Source: Aplysia californica (Eukaryota > Mollusca > Gastropoda > Aplysiida > Aplysiidae). Taken from it: 36,237 bases of DNA. Position 1 is the first letter of the stretch; every line of letters begins with the position of its first letter. The notes below the pieces were generated by a model that did not search any database, had not been told where the DNA came from, and saw nothing but the letters and a program-made list of their open reading frames with translations. Location: NCBI RefSeq assembly GCF_000002075.1, contig NW_004797299.1, positions 2,234,771 to 2,271,007 of the forward strand, in the 5' to 3' direction. The translations under genes were made by a program, and so were the position numbers. Shown one piece after another: positions 21,301 through 30,938 of the stretch.

Positions 21301-24227
21301 TCGAGGGGCTTCACCCAACTTTAAACCTGCAAATTCCAGTATGTTGTCTCCCCCTTTCCTTCTCCCTCCTTGTCCAGTGCCCTATACATATTTGCGAGTC
21401 CTGCTGGATCATAACTTACTTCCACAAAACTTGCTATAGTATCATGCTTGAGAGTTTTTTTCCTCAATTCCTGTACTTCATTCGGGTCACGTCGGTCATA
21501 TTGAGAGGTCTATTTTCTCATATAGCTTCATCTACGTAGAATTCTCTCCCAAAATTTTTGAGGGATACAAAGTTGTAGATAAAGTTTAAAATTAATTTAA
21601 AAGTATATCTTATGAAATGCCATCTTGATTGTCAGTCCTTTTTATTCATGGCATTCTAAGGTTCATATTGTGGTGTGCGTTATCGTCATCGATTATGCTG
21701 CTGTGATAGTATGAACGTCTACTTATGTGTTATCACTGCCACGTCTCCTCTCTGTGTTCTTTGAGTCACCATATTTAACCCTGTTGTTGCAAGGCCCCGA
21801 TTCGATCTCTCCAGTTGGACTATACGAATAAGTGGACTTTGTATTATACCAATATATACCATCTACACCCCCCCCCCCAAAAAAAAAATCAACGACCCAT
21901 CTCCACTCCCCCAACCACCCCATCCCAACTCCTGCCCTTCCCCCCATCCCATCCCCCTAACCCTCCTCTCTTTCCCTACCCCTTATCCCTTTCCCCAATC
22001 CCCTTTCCAAAAACCAACCACCCCTCCCCGTATACGCCATTCGTTATCAAGACAGGTTAATTCCAGTTGACTACTTTTTTCGACGTAACCCTAGCATATG
22101 TTAAAAGAAGACAATCTGCTAATCTGCACTATATTGTGTAAGCATCTGGTCTAATATTTATGTTTGGCCTTACTTTTGCATATTATTTAGATGCCTTTTT
22201 CAAAATAACTAAAGGTAGGTAATTAGGTTTATTTGACCAAACCAAGCAAGTTCGAGTGGCTGAGCGAGGGCAAAGTTTTGTAAACACATAGGTCGTCTGT
22301 GCGAGAACAGTATACTGTCTCTTTCATTGTGGGGGTTAAGGGTGTTGACGGTTATTGGGCTGTCGGTGAATCTATGGCAGACACCCTTACAGATCGTGGG
22401 ATGTCCCTCCTACAGGCCACACGACTTGCAGCAGACAGACACCTGTGTCTCCCCGCGACACCCCAGGGTACAAGCGGACGAAAAAAGTAAAAAGTAAAGT
22501 AAAGTAAGGTGGAGATGGTACAACGACGATACCAAAAACCAAAAATCAAGCTAAAAAGTAGCCTACAACGAATTATTTTATTTCTAAAAAGTGAGATTGA
22601 TGAAACGCAGGAATGCACTTTTACTCGAAGATTTGCCGCATCCCCCAATTCTCTGGGCCTAGCAGGGGTTATTAATTAAAAAAGCGTAAAGTATGCATTC
22701 ACTTTCATGCACGTGGTTTTTGTGAAAAGATGTTAGGTAAGTGGGTAGTTGGTGGGTGCTCTTGTGTGGTATGCTCCTACTTTCCTATCAAACATCTGTC
22801 ATCCTTATCTCTTCTCATTCTTTTATGTGTTTGATTCTCTTTTGTAACGCCTCTAAACTTCTGGCGCTCATATGACCTTATGTCGTTGCGAGTGCCGTAA
22901 AGCCTCTACTAAAACTATTTTTAAAAACTCTAATCCTCGACATTTATTTGACCTAATTGTGTACCTAATGATGTAAAACGTGTACTTAAACATAAGATAA
23001 AGGTATTGTAAAGTGCTTTTAGTTGTATTGAATGGGAGTGGGCGCTGCAGGATCTTGCGTTGTATCTGAAAAGCAGTGTTAGCATTTCTTTATTGATAGT
23101 CGTGAGGAAAGGAAAAGTCCGAGCGGTCAAAACGAAACTACTGTTTCACCAATTACTTCCTGAAAACTGCGCAAATGCCGCATCAATTTATCTCCAGTGT
23201 TTCTAGGCCTACACTTGTGAAGATAAATAAGAATCGTAAGAATTCCTCTCAAAACAGACCTGGTTACAGACACGTAATTAGCCTGCGGTTAGCGAAGCTG
23301 GCATTGCGCTGGGCTATTGTACAGACGATCGAGTTACAATTCTTTTACGAGGTGTCACTGTTACACTTCGTTTTATTGGGAATATTCAAAGATCTCCACC
23401 TACTTCGGCTCGGGCCTATCTGAATGGGTAAATAAATTCGTAGGTCCCTGCCTCTTGAACAACGTTCTTGTGCTCTAGGGCGGGTCAGACCAATATGATG
23501 CCACTGACATTTTAATGATTTGATGAATTATTCTGAGATCTACTCTGCCGAGATACAAGAGAAAAATAGTATGCCCTATATTAAAAGACAGGTTTTAGTT
23601 ATAACACAAGTTTGAGCTTGTCTTTGCCGTGATGGTTTAGAAACGAGTTCGATTTCTTTAAGGAGAAAGTTTTGGGGGGCTTTTTTTTCTTTATTATTAT
23701 ATCCATCTTTCAAGATTAACACCAAAGAACCAAGAACACAGAGTGGAGGTAAAAATTTCGAACAAAAATGTCCCGTGATATTCTCAAGGGGACGTGATGA
23801 GAAAAATAGAACATGTCTAAGAACGTACAGTTATCTTCCTTTGCCTGCTTTGTAAACGTTCACAATCCTTTTGAGGTCTTCTGGGGTGATGGTTAGTCTT
23901 TTCCCTACCGCACAACGTAGAGGTTAATTTGATTCCCAAACGTTTAGGTTTGGTTATCCAACATAATTTTGCCTGTCTCCTGGGATGTTGGATCCTATCC
24001 AAATTGACGCTGACAGACAGGATCGAAGTCAAAGCCTCTTACCCTTAACGTAAATTGTAATGATGGAAGTGCAAAACAGTATTTCTTTAAAAATCAATAA
24101 TACAACCAATCTCAACCTCCTCGGTCGAAAATTCAAAACAGGCTCGGTACCCATGATAAAGCCAGACTGTAGGTGTTATGGTGTGGCATGCCCCCCCCCC
24201 TCATACACACACACACACACACACACA

Positions 24228-24278
<51 letters not shown>

Positions 24279-27224
24279 TTCTAATTAGTGTCCGTTTTCC
24301 TAGTATCGTTTCTTTTTATGAAGCAAATTGGACACCACCCCGCTATTTTGATTTAAAGAAAACTACAACTTGTAACAACTCACCACAAACGTTACTGGTT
24401 GAAGGGGAAGGGGATATTCCTTCGTCCGGTGCACGTATAGTACATGCCGAGCACCCTTTTCAACGTTGCGGGATTATATAGTAGATAGAAATTAAGTATA
24501 CATCGAAGAGTACTTGGCCTAGTGGGTGGAAAATTTTGATTTAGGTTCAGAAATGTCCCTTTATGAAACCAAATTATGGTCAGACAGATCATGGACATAA
24601 TAATAAATGACACTAGCTGAACTAGGTGAACAACGGCCATAGCGGAAAAAGTTCCCAGGTGAACCTAACGTCTTCGTGTTCGAGACCAAGTCGAGCCATC
24701 GGGTGGGAGGATTTCGACTGTGGTCTGGTATGGAGAGGGATGGGCTCCGCCATGTGACATTGCTCAAGAAACACCAATGAAGATAACAGTCAGATTTGGA
24801 CCTCAAAGACACGCTCAGGACAGCTGAACACCGGAAGGAGTAGAGGAAGCTGGTAGCCAAATCTTCAAAAGCGCCCCGACAGACACCCTGTCTACGGGAT
24901 ATGTGAAGGTGAAGCTGAACTAACGGCGGCGAGCCCATGACTTGCGTGATGGAACAAATTATACCTAAACGTTAAATAAAATATATTTCACAGCACATCA
25001 GTCGACTCCCCCTAAGATCTAACAGGAGGTTGAAAAGAAAAAGTAGAAGATCCCCTTGTCTGACGTGAAACGAAGTAATCCGTCTTTCAAATGTTCAACC
25101 TACGACTTACTAGAGCTCCAAATTCCAACATCATCGATGCACTTGAATACTGTTGATATTTGTGTGTATTTGTGCCAATGAAAAACAATTAGGGTCAGGA
25201 TTAAATTTATGGTTAGGGTTAGGGTTTAGAGGTTAATGTTAGAGGTTATGCCTTAGGGGATGGGGGTTAGGAGTAGGAGTTCTCCCAAATGAAAACCTGT
25301 GGGCCATCCAGCCCCCAACATCTCTCCAACCCTCCTGAAACATCTAGGTTCAAAAGTCCTGGTGAAACTCATTGTTGCCTTCTACATGACTTTTCGTTGC
25401 AGATTTGTTGCTGATGACTAAGAAAAGGAGACAATACAACAACGACAACAACAACAACGACAACAACAACAACGACAACAACAAGACAACAACAACAATA
25501 ACAACAACAGAGACAACAGTAACAAAAAAACCGCAACAGCAAAAACAACAGCATCAACAAGAATAACATCAACAGCAGCAGCATAAACACAAACAACAAA
25601 AACAACAGCAAAAGCTGCAGCAGTAACAACAACAACAACAACAACAGCAACAACAACAACAACAACAACAACGAAGACAACAGTAACTACAAGAATAACA
25701 ACTGCAACAACAGCAACAACAACAACAAGTCAACCAACCAACCAACCAACCAACCAATCATGAAATCAACCAACCAACCAATAATCGGCAGCTTTCTGCT
25801 CACAGCGTGTGCCAAAAGTTGTGAGCTCGTTCTCCAACCTCCGTGCTCTGTTCATTTACTACAATCCTATCTCTACCATCTGTGCCGGAGACCTGCCCAC
25901 TGCTCTGGAGACCTTGTACCTCATAGGTCAGTTTGTTCCCTTAGACCTTAGACCGCCGGAGAAGAAGGATGTGTCTTAGTTAGTTGTTCCTCTGTTTGAT
26001 ACATTCAGTACATGTTTAACACCCTTTTTCAGTGTTGCTGAATTTATCCTATGGCTAAAGCTCATTATCATTTTAAGTCCAAGCAGCAACCTGGGCGATG
26101 CGCTTACTAGATCTAGTAGGCATTATTTTTGGTAGACGGTGGGAATCACCCTGGTGGGTAGTGACAGATGGTATTTAATACCTCGCTTGGGAATATATGG
26201 AAGGTTTTGTTGTTTGTTTTTGGTTTTTTGTTGTTGTTTTTTGTTGTTGTTGTTTGTTGTTGTTGTTGTTGTTGTGGGTTGGGGTTTTTTTTTTTGGGGG
26301 GGGGGGGGGGTCAAACGTTGTTTTTATTCTAATTTAAGGTGGCAAACGTGGGTGCCGGATATTAAAATGTTGACAAGCACTGGCCCAAGTCCAAATTTTC
26401 AACATCTGGATTATTCTTTTTAGTAATAGCGCTGACTTTTTCAAACAGAAGATAACTGATAGTGCAAGTACTACTTTGTGTCTTTTGCTGTTTTATTCTG
26501 GGTTCGGCAAAAATAGTCAAGGGTTCAGTTTTATTTTGAATTTGGCAACCTATCTTTGGGAACGTCGACACTGTCCGGTTTCAATACAGGTCTGTAGGGG
26601 AGTGGTTGGGAACCACTTTCAAGTTGGATGAAGCTATAGGCCGTTGTTCGTTGTTGATTTTAGGGGCGGTTGGGGGGGGGGGAGTTAAAGCGTTTATATG
26701 TTTGATTGCTTATTTGTGTGCTTAGTTCGCTGTATTATAACGTATACACCTTAACTTAGCCTGTCAGTAATGTGCGCTTCTCTTTATCTAAAAAACAAAA
26801 TTGCACAGTCCCTTTCCATTCTCAAATGTTTGGAGGGCGCCACTGTTGTTTCTGTCTGTCTGTCTTATTTTTCCCAAGCATTCAATGACCATCACTGTGT
26901 CGATGTGCTTATCTTTACTCAAACAAACAAGCTCCGCCTTCAACTCTATTGCCCATCCATTTTCCCTTTTCAGGACTAAATCTCAAATACATAGAGCCCC
27001 CCAGCATGTCAACGCTTCATCGACTGAAGGATTTGGTCTTAGAGAGTAACCCTTTACTCTCCTGCATCTACGCGGACACCCTGGTGGATCTGCCTTTACG
27101 AAGAATCAACATCAAAGACTCTGGCGTGGAAAGCCTGCATTTCCTCTTTCGTGTGGCCAACATTTCTTCTGGAGAGCAACTAATTTTGCAGGTATTTTTT
27201 TCTGTTTTGTTGTATTTTGCTGTT

Positions 27225-27256
<32 letters not shown>

Positions 27257-29181
27257 CTTCTTCTTCTTCTTCTTCTTCTTCTTCTTCTTCTTCTTCTTCT
27301 TCTTCTTCTTCTTCTTCTTCTTCTTCTTCTTCTTCTTCTTCTTCTTCTTCTTCTTCTTCTTCTTCTTCTTCTTCTTCTTCTTCTTCTTCTTCTTCTTCTT
27401 CTTCTTCTTCTTCTTCTTCTTCTTCTTCTTCTTCTTCTTCTTCTTCTTCTTCTTCTTCTTCTTCTTCTTCTTCTTCTTCTTCTTCTTCTTCTTCTTCTTT
27501 TTCTTCTTCTCCTTCTTCTCCTTCTTCTTCTTCTTCTTCTTCTTCTTCTTCTTCTTCTTCTTCTTCTTCTTCTTCTTCTTTGTTTGTTTTGTTTTATTTT
27601 GTTTTTCTTGCGGCAGGCATAAAAACCCTCTCATGTTGTCCTGTCGGCAAAAATAGTCATGGGCTCAATCTTTCTCTTTTTCTAGGTCGTCTTCAATTTT
27701 GACAACTTAAGTTTGGCATCGTCATATTGTATGGTCTCCCTTGACGCGTGTCATTGTCATCGACTAAATACTCTAGTTTTAGCAAAATACAACTTACACC
27801 CTTTATTTAACTGACACGATTAATTATATATAAAATAGACAAAATGGACAAGATAGACTCCCCAAAGCGCGGCACAAAACGCTGCGGCACAGTTGGTTGA
27901 TTTTCTCAGCCAAGGACGGAATGTTTGAGGATGCACCTGAGCGGGGGTCTAAATTTGTCTCTCCTCTGACCTAATGACTTGCTCCCTCTCAGTTCGTTGA
28001 CATATCAAGATATTAAACAGCCAGCCATATTATTATGCTGACTCAAACTGTGCCTTGCAGGACTTTGAGCTTTATTTTCATATGTTTTTATTTTCTTTTT
28101 TGTTTTACGATCATTTTTCCTGAAAGTATCTCTTCAGTCAGAGAAAACAGCAAACTAAAGAAATTTCTTTTTTTTAAATCTGCTGCCCAAAAATTAATCT
28201 TGCCCTTCCCGTACACCAACCGCCGCCCCCGACCCTCTACCCTGTCGGAAACACTTGTCCCTATTGCTTCCCATAACCATATCAGCGGCGTCTGTTGTGT
28301 AGCACTCAGGCACTTCGCCATTGCTTGCAGACGATTTGAGATCGATTATTGTGGTGGGAGATTTTTTATTTAATCAAGTATCTCTGTCTGTCTGCGGTCA
28401 TAATATATCCCTCGTGGGTGGTTGGCGGGTGCTCTGGTGTGGTTTGCTTCTTCTTTCCTATCAAACGTCTATCGTCCTGATCTCTCCTCCTTCTATTTTG
28501 TGTTTGTTCCTCTCTTGTAACACCTCTAATCTTCGGCACTTATATGACCTTATTGTGTTGCAAGTGCCGTAAAACTCTTTACTAAAACTAAAACTAATAT
28601 ATCCCTCGCGCCCCAGGTTGGCCCTGACAGTGCACGCTTCCTATAACAATATATTGTGACAAAAACTGTGTTGATAGAGATGTAAAAACCTGTAATCACA
28701 ACAAACACAATAACAACACTCTTTTCAATCCCTTGACTGCTTATCCCTCTTACTTTAACCGAAACAGGTCAATGCAGAAGGAACTAAAGTCCCCTGCGAC
28801 TGCGTGGCTAACACGCTATACAAACTCTTTGGATCTCAACTGAAGACGGACTGCCCTTCACTGCGCTCCCCGGCCGACCAGACGGCAGACAACTGTTTGA
28901 AGGGCAAGGGACCGTCATCCTGCGAATTTCCTGAAGAAGCGAAATCCCAGTACTGCCAACGGACACAGATACCGTCGTTGACCAACGGGTCTGGGAATAT
29001 TTCGCAAGTAGACATCGGCAACCCCAGGACCCTCTTTGTAAAGCTTCAAAGTGGTGGCACGAGCTTAAACCGCCACCCAAATCAAAAAATGTACATTGTC
29101 TCGGTGGCACTGCTCTTCTGCACTTGTCTGCTATTTCCTGTTTTAGGACGAACAGAACATGTAATATTATTATTATTATAA
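18129..29181 (+). CDS. Gene B: paralogue of gene A, secreted, probably GPI-anchored LRR protein (5 exons, 385 aa)
   Basis: Spliced model: 18129-18392, 20912-21052, 25806-25926, 26974-27191, 28768-29181, with consistent phases (0,0,1,0) and 1158 nt. Residues 1-26 are a signal peptide with a FLLLLQLV core. The LRRNT cap cysteines (CPGC, KCD, INCQ) follow. LRRs span about 85-245 (LTNLTSLFMSENSL, LRALFIYYNPISTICAGDLP, LKDLVLESNPLLSCIYADTL, LRRINIKDSGVESLHFL). The LRRCT cap begins VPCDC near residue 256 and has further cysteines in DCP, DNC, SCEF and QYCQ. The tail YIVSVALLFCTCLLFPVLG comes after a small-residue site (QSGGTS) and a short polar spacer, a typical GPI signal layout. Several N-glycosylation sequons are present (NMS, NLT twice, NIS, NGS, NIS). 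Only the intron before LRRCT is shared with gene A. The stop codon is the junction with a MITE. Confidence 0.83.
18530..18605 (+). mobile_element. MITE M1, 3' fragment
   Basis: GTCTTAGTAACTCAAAACGG and GCAAAAATGTCAGAAATAAC match the end of the 8691-8930 copy. The 5' part is missing. It lies in gene B intron 1. Confidence 0.6.
18873..19190 (+). repeat. Unclassified interspersed repeat U1
   Basis: Collinear with 30939-31260: GGCATGTGGAGTTATTGGTA, GGGTCACCTGGTTTGAGAGG, GGGAACTGAAAATGTACAG and TTTTTAAATGGACATAAAAA each have a counterpart there. No terminal repeats or coding capacity were seen. Confidence 0.65.
19640..20190 (-). mobile_element. Helitron protein relic (N-terminal Helitron-like domain)
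   Basis: On the minus strand: CSNGKVDLHLFPKPRPELQI, STHILEKIRLYN, then in another frame FQLTSMGYTDTTINGWNPQF, VQGQIYHHIGSRLPAPQND, a stop, VYFMESDAASERRN and LQAMFHCHNSYV. This order (CC.NGKV, P.PP.EL, IR.YN, F..TS.G, G.IYHRIGSLLP, Q.YF.D, L...HN.YV) is that of Helitron proteins ahead of the Rep domain. At least one frameshift and one stop are present, and the Rep and helicase domains are absent. It lies in gene B intron 1. Confidence 0.85.
20191..20911 (+). other. Rest of gene B intron 1
   Basis: Contains many TCTAGATC and AGATCTAGAT words (20168, 20286 and 20761-20800). No gene is recognised. Confidence 0.4.
20912..21052 (+). CDS. Gene B exon 2: LRRs
   Basis: The acceptor is TTCGGTTTCAG|GTACCG and the donor CCCTTAAG|GTAGAA, 47 codons, phase 0 at both ends. 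It encodes residues 89-135, with SRLDVIRCGPRFFTPLAIDN and LTSLFMSENSLK. Three N-glycosylation sequons are present (NMS, NLT, NLT). Confidence 0.83.
21200..21500 (-). repeat. Possible retroelement tail with (AAGT)n end
   Basis: It begins with CTTACTTACTTG, the complement of the (AAGT)n tail shared by the LINE ends in this window, but the adjoining sequence is not clearly the same LINE. It lies in gene B intron 2. Confidence 0.3.
22335..22512 (+). mobile_element. LINE 3' end (RTE-like), plus strand
   Basis: It encodes ESMADTLTDRGMSLLQATRL then AADRHLCLPATPQGTSG, aligning with DEVMETLTTHGIPLTQAHKV at 12140-12195. It ends in the same tail type (AAAAAGTAAAAAGTAAAGTA). It is a strongly 5'-truncated copy in gene B intron 2. 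Confidence 0.8.
22735..22925 (+). repeat. Short interspersed repeat S3
   Basis: GTGGGTAGTTGGTGGGTGCT, CTATCAAACATCTGTCATCC, CTTTTGTAACGCCTCTAAAC and CTCATATGACCTTATGTCGT, ending GTGCCGTAAAGCCTCTACTA. It is collinear with 28405-28600. Its 3' 50 bp resemble the 3' end of SINE S1. Confidence 0.75.
22926..24204 (+). other. Gene B intron 2, middle part
   Basis: No exon or known element is recognised. The segment at 23985-24030 resembles 3940-3985. Confidence 0.4.
24205..24277. repeat. (AC)n microsatellite
   Basis: A nearly perfect AC tract with one AG, preceded by a run of ten C. Confidence 0.97.
24278..25432 (+). other. Gene B intron 2, later part
   Basis: Unrecognised sequence. At 25208-25232 there is GGTTAGGGTTAGGGTTTAGAGG, a short telomere-like stretch that degenerates to about 25280. 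Confidence 0.4.
25433..25780. repeat. (CAA)n and (CCAA)n microsatellites
   Basis: Imperfect CAA repeat to about 25728, then CCAA repeats (25731-25757 and 25768-25780), ending only about 25 bp before the exon 3 acceptor of gene B. The polypyrimidine part of that acceptor lies directly after the CCAA units. Confidence 0.93.
25806..25926 (+). CDS. Gene B exon 3: LRR with the ICAGDLP signature
   Basis: The acceptor CTGCTCACAG|CGT follows a CAA/CCAA repeat. The exon encodes RVPKVVSSFSNLRALFIYYN then PISTICAGDLPTALETLYLI and ends phase 1 at ATAG|GTCAG. It matches gene A exon 3 almost column for column around NPI.xICAG.LP. The intron before it is 4753 bp, the longest in either gene. Confidence 0.85.
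26208..26310. repeat. (GTT)n with T and G runs
   Basis: Imperfect GTT repeat, then a T run and a run of about 14 G, in gene B intron 3. Confidence 0.9.
26974..27191 (+). CDS. Gene B exon 4: last LRRs
   Basis: The acceptor TTTCCCTTTTCAG|GA completes Gly176. The exon encodes residues 177-248 and ends TTGCAG|GTATTT, phase 0. Visible strands are LKYIEPPSMSTLHRL, LKDLVLESNP and LRRINIKDSGVESLHFLF. The donor is followed within about 30 bp by GTT repeats and then a long TTC tract. Confidence 0.85.
27225..27580. repeat. (GTT)n then a long (TTC)n tract in gene B intron 4
   Basis: GTT units to about 27254, then TTC for about 325 bp, of which roughly 245 bp are uninterrupted (about 81 units). The sense strand is the pyrimidine strand. 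It begins about 60 bp after the exon 4 donor. Confidence 0.97.
28405..28600 (+). repeat. Short interspersed repeat S3
   Basis: GTGGGTGGTTGGCGGGTGCT, CAAACGTCTATCGTCCTG, TTGTAACACCTCTAATCTTC, CTTATATGACCTTATTGTGT and GTGCCGTAAAACTCTTTACT. It ends about 170 bp before the exon 5 acceptor of gene B. Confidence 0.75.
28768..29181 (+). CDS. Gene B exon 5: LRRCT cap, linker and hydrophobic tail
   Basis: The acceptor AACCGAAACAG|GTC gives VNAEGTKVPCDCVANTLYKL in frame, aligned with gene A exon 5. One exon carries what gene A splits into exons 5 and 6. The linker holds NGSGNISQ. The tail YIVSVALLFCTCLLFPVLG is followed by RTEHVILLLL-stop; the last residues are encoded by a short ATT run, and the TAA overlaps the first bases of a MITE. 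Confidence 0.82.
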   Translation, partial: VNAEGTKVPCDCVANTLYKLFGSQLKTDCPSLRSPADQTADNCLKGKGPSSCEFPEEAKSQYCQRTQIPSLTNGSGNISQVDIGNPRTLFVKLQSGGTSLNRHPNQKMYIVSVALLFCTCLLFPVLGRTEHVILLLL

Positions 29182-29828
29182 GCGCGGTTAAAAAAATTGT
29201 GGCGTAACTTATCCTCAAATATCTTTTTAACGGGTGAATCAAAGTCATTCATACTTTGCACAGTAGTTTGTGTCAATTTTTTTTTAACCTTAATCATATT
29301 TTTCCACAACAATTGTCTAGATTTTAATACTTTTGTTCATAATTTTAGTGTCAAATACTACAAATCTCCGTCAGGCTGAAAATGAAACTTCCCGCTTCTC
29401 ACACACCTTCTGTATACGCATATTCTACGTCACAGCTCACCAATGACACTTTTTAGTGACAAAACTAGATCTAGATCTAGTAACAAGAAATTAATTTTAT
29501 AGTGAACACTTTGTAGCACTAAAAAAAAATTTAATATGCGCTCAATGAACATAATCTCGCAATTTGAAAAAATTCACAGATTTGCTTTTAAAAGTGATAT
29601 TGTCCTAGTTCTAAACCTTTGAAAATCTGTAGAAGCAGCCCACTGGGATTTTTCATTAGTATTTATTACGGAATTTTCTAGAATAGGCCTAGCAGGTGTA
29701 TAAAAACATTGATCTGTTTAGAAAAATTGATGCGAGTCGTTGTGCAAAAGCTGGAGAGTTTCTATTCGATAGTTGAGGAAATATTTGACAATGAGTTGCG
29801 CCACGAATTTTTGACCGCACTATAAGTC
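29176..29828 (+). mobile_element. MITE M2 on the stop codon of gene B
   Basis: It starts near TTATAAGCGCGGTTAAAAAA and ends GAATTTTTGACCGCACTATAA. The arms of about 100 bp are inverted repeats (TGTGGCGTAACTTATCCTCA pairs with TGACAATGAGTTGCGCCACG). TTATA-like bases flank both ends, so the target duplication is probably TA or TTATA. The TAA of gene B (29179-29181) spans the junction. Confidence 0.8.
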
Positions 29829-30297
29829 CGATCTGCAGCCGATCAAAGGCAACGTTGTGGGACATTTTAAATGAACAACACACATCAGAGACACGGATTT
29901 GCCTACCATGCATGTGGATGCTTTCCTTTGTGAATTGCAAAGAAAGAAAATAGAACTGAGAAGCAATACGTATTACAAAATTACACGACTTCCTTCTTTT
30001 TTAAGTGCCCCAAAACAGGGCGTCTTCAAGCGTTGAGGAATGACCAGAGACTGGGTCAACAAAGAGTTAAATCATGTCATGCTTTAACTCATTAAAGATA
30101 TCAGTAAGAGCCCAAAGAAAACTTTGTTGCAAATTTTGAACCACTATTTACAATGTAGAAAGTCGAGTTTGCACTGTGTATATTTATAGTATGCATTCTG
30201 TTGCCTGCCTTTTCAAATATCAGATTTAAAATTTACAGAATTGAAACAAGTGAATGACGAACAAAGTTGTGTTGTTGTTTTTTAAGTGCCAGTAGGG
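29829..30297. other. Intergenic sequence
   Basis: No gene or known repeat is recognised between the M2 element and the S1 SINE. Confidence 0.4.
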
Positions 30298-30820
30298 GGC
30301 TCTTGTCGTTTAGAGTTTAAGGTGTTCGTCTCTCATTCAATAGGTCTCAGGTTCGAATCCGGATAGTGACGGAAAAAATTTTTCTCTAAAATTGTCTCCT
30401 TTCACTTCCTTACCTGCTCTCTAACAAAGTTCTGTCGTCTGCTTACGTCTCCCTGTCCCTCGTGCTATTTTGTCCCCTTCCTCTGGGCTCTTGACTCTTT
30501 CTGCAGCCTTTCTACTACTTCTCTTTGGCTCCTTCTAACTGCTGTCTTTCAGCCACATCCCTGATCTTATGCCAGGTAAGATGTACATCTAGTCTTCTCG
30601 GATAAGGGTGACATATCTCGGAGGTCCCGTATGCAAGTTGCGCACGTTAAAAACCCCTTGGAGGTCCAAAATCGGTAAGAATAGGCTTCGCCGCCACCCG
30701 TGGAAAATTCAAAATTGCCGACCAATTGAAGAATGTTTAATGTGTCCCGCGCGCTCATATGACCTAGGCCTAATGCAGTTGCGAGCGCCGAAAAAAACTT
30801 ACCAACATCAGAAAAAAGTG
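30298..30820 (+). repeat. tRNA-derived SINE S1, plus strand
   Basis: The head is GGCTCTTGTCGTTTAGAGTT with the B box CAGGTTCGAATCCGG. The body has CTCTCTAACAAAGTTCTGTC, CTTTCTGCAGCCTTTCTACT and CGGAGGTCCCGTATGCAAGT, and the 3' end CTCATATGACCTAGGCCTAA and TGCAGTTGCGAGCGCCG. It is collinear with the minus-strand copy at 5872-6390. Confidence 0.87.
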
Positions 30821-30938
30821 CCACTACGTTTTCACGCGTAGTCGAATGAACAGAATTTGTGTCCTCATTGAGCTAGAGGTCTCCTACGGTATTTGTAATG
30901 TTTCACCACGCGGTGGAATCAGGCACTCATCAATATTT

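Noticed and set aside
24561-24938. A 125-codon minus-strand frame
   Set aside because: No motif or splice context; it may be part of an unidentified repeat, but the evidence is insufficient for a call.
27217-27702. Poly-Ser, poly-Phe and poly-Lys frames of 160-235 codons
   Set aside because: Readings of the TTC tract. Gene B exon 4 has a clear donor at 27192, so the frame continuing into the tract is intron.
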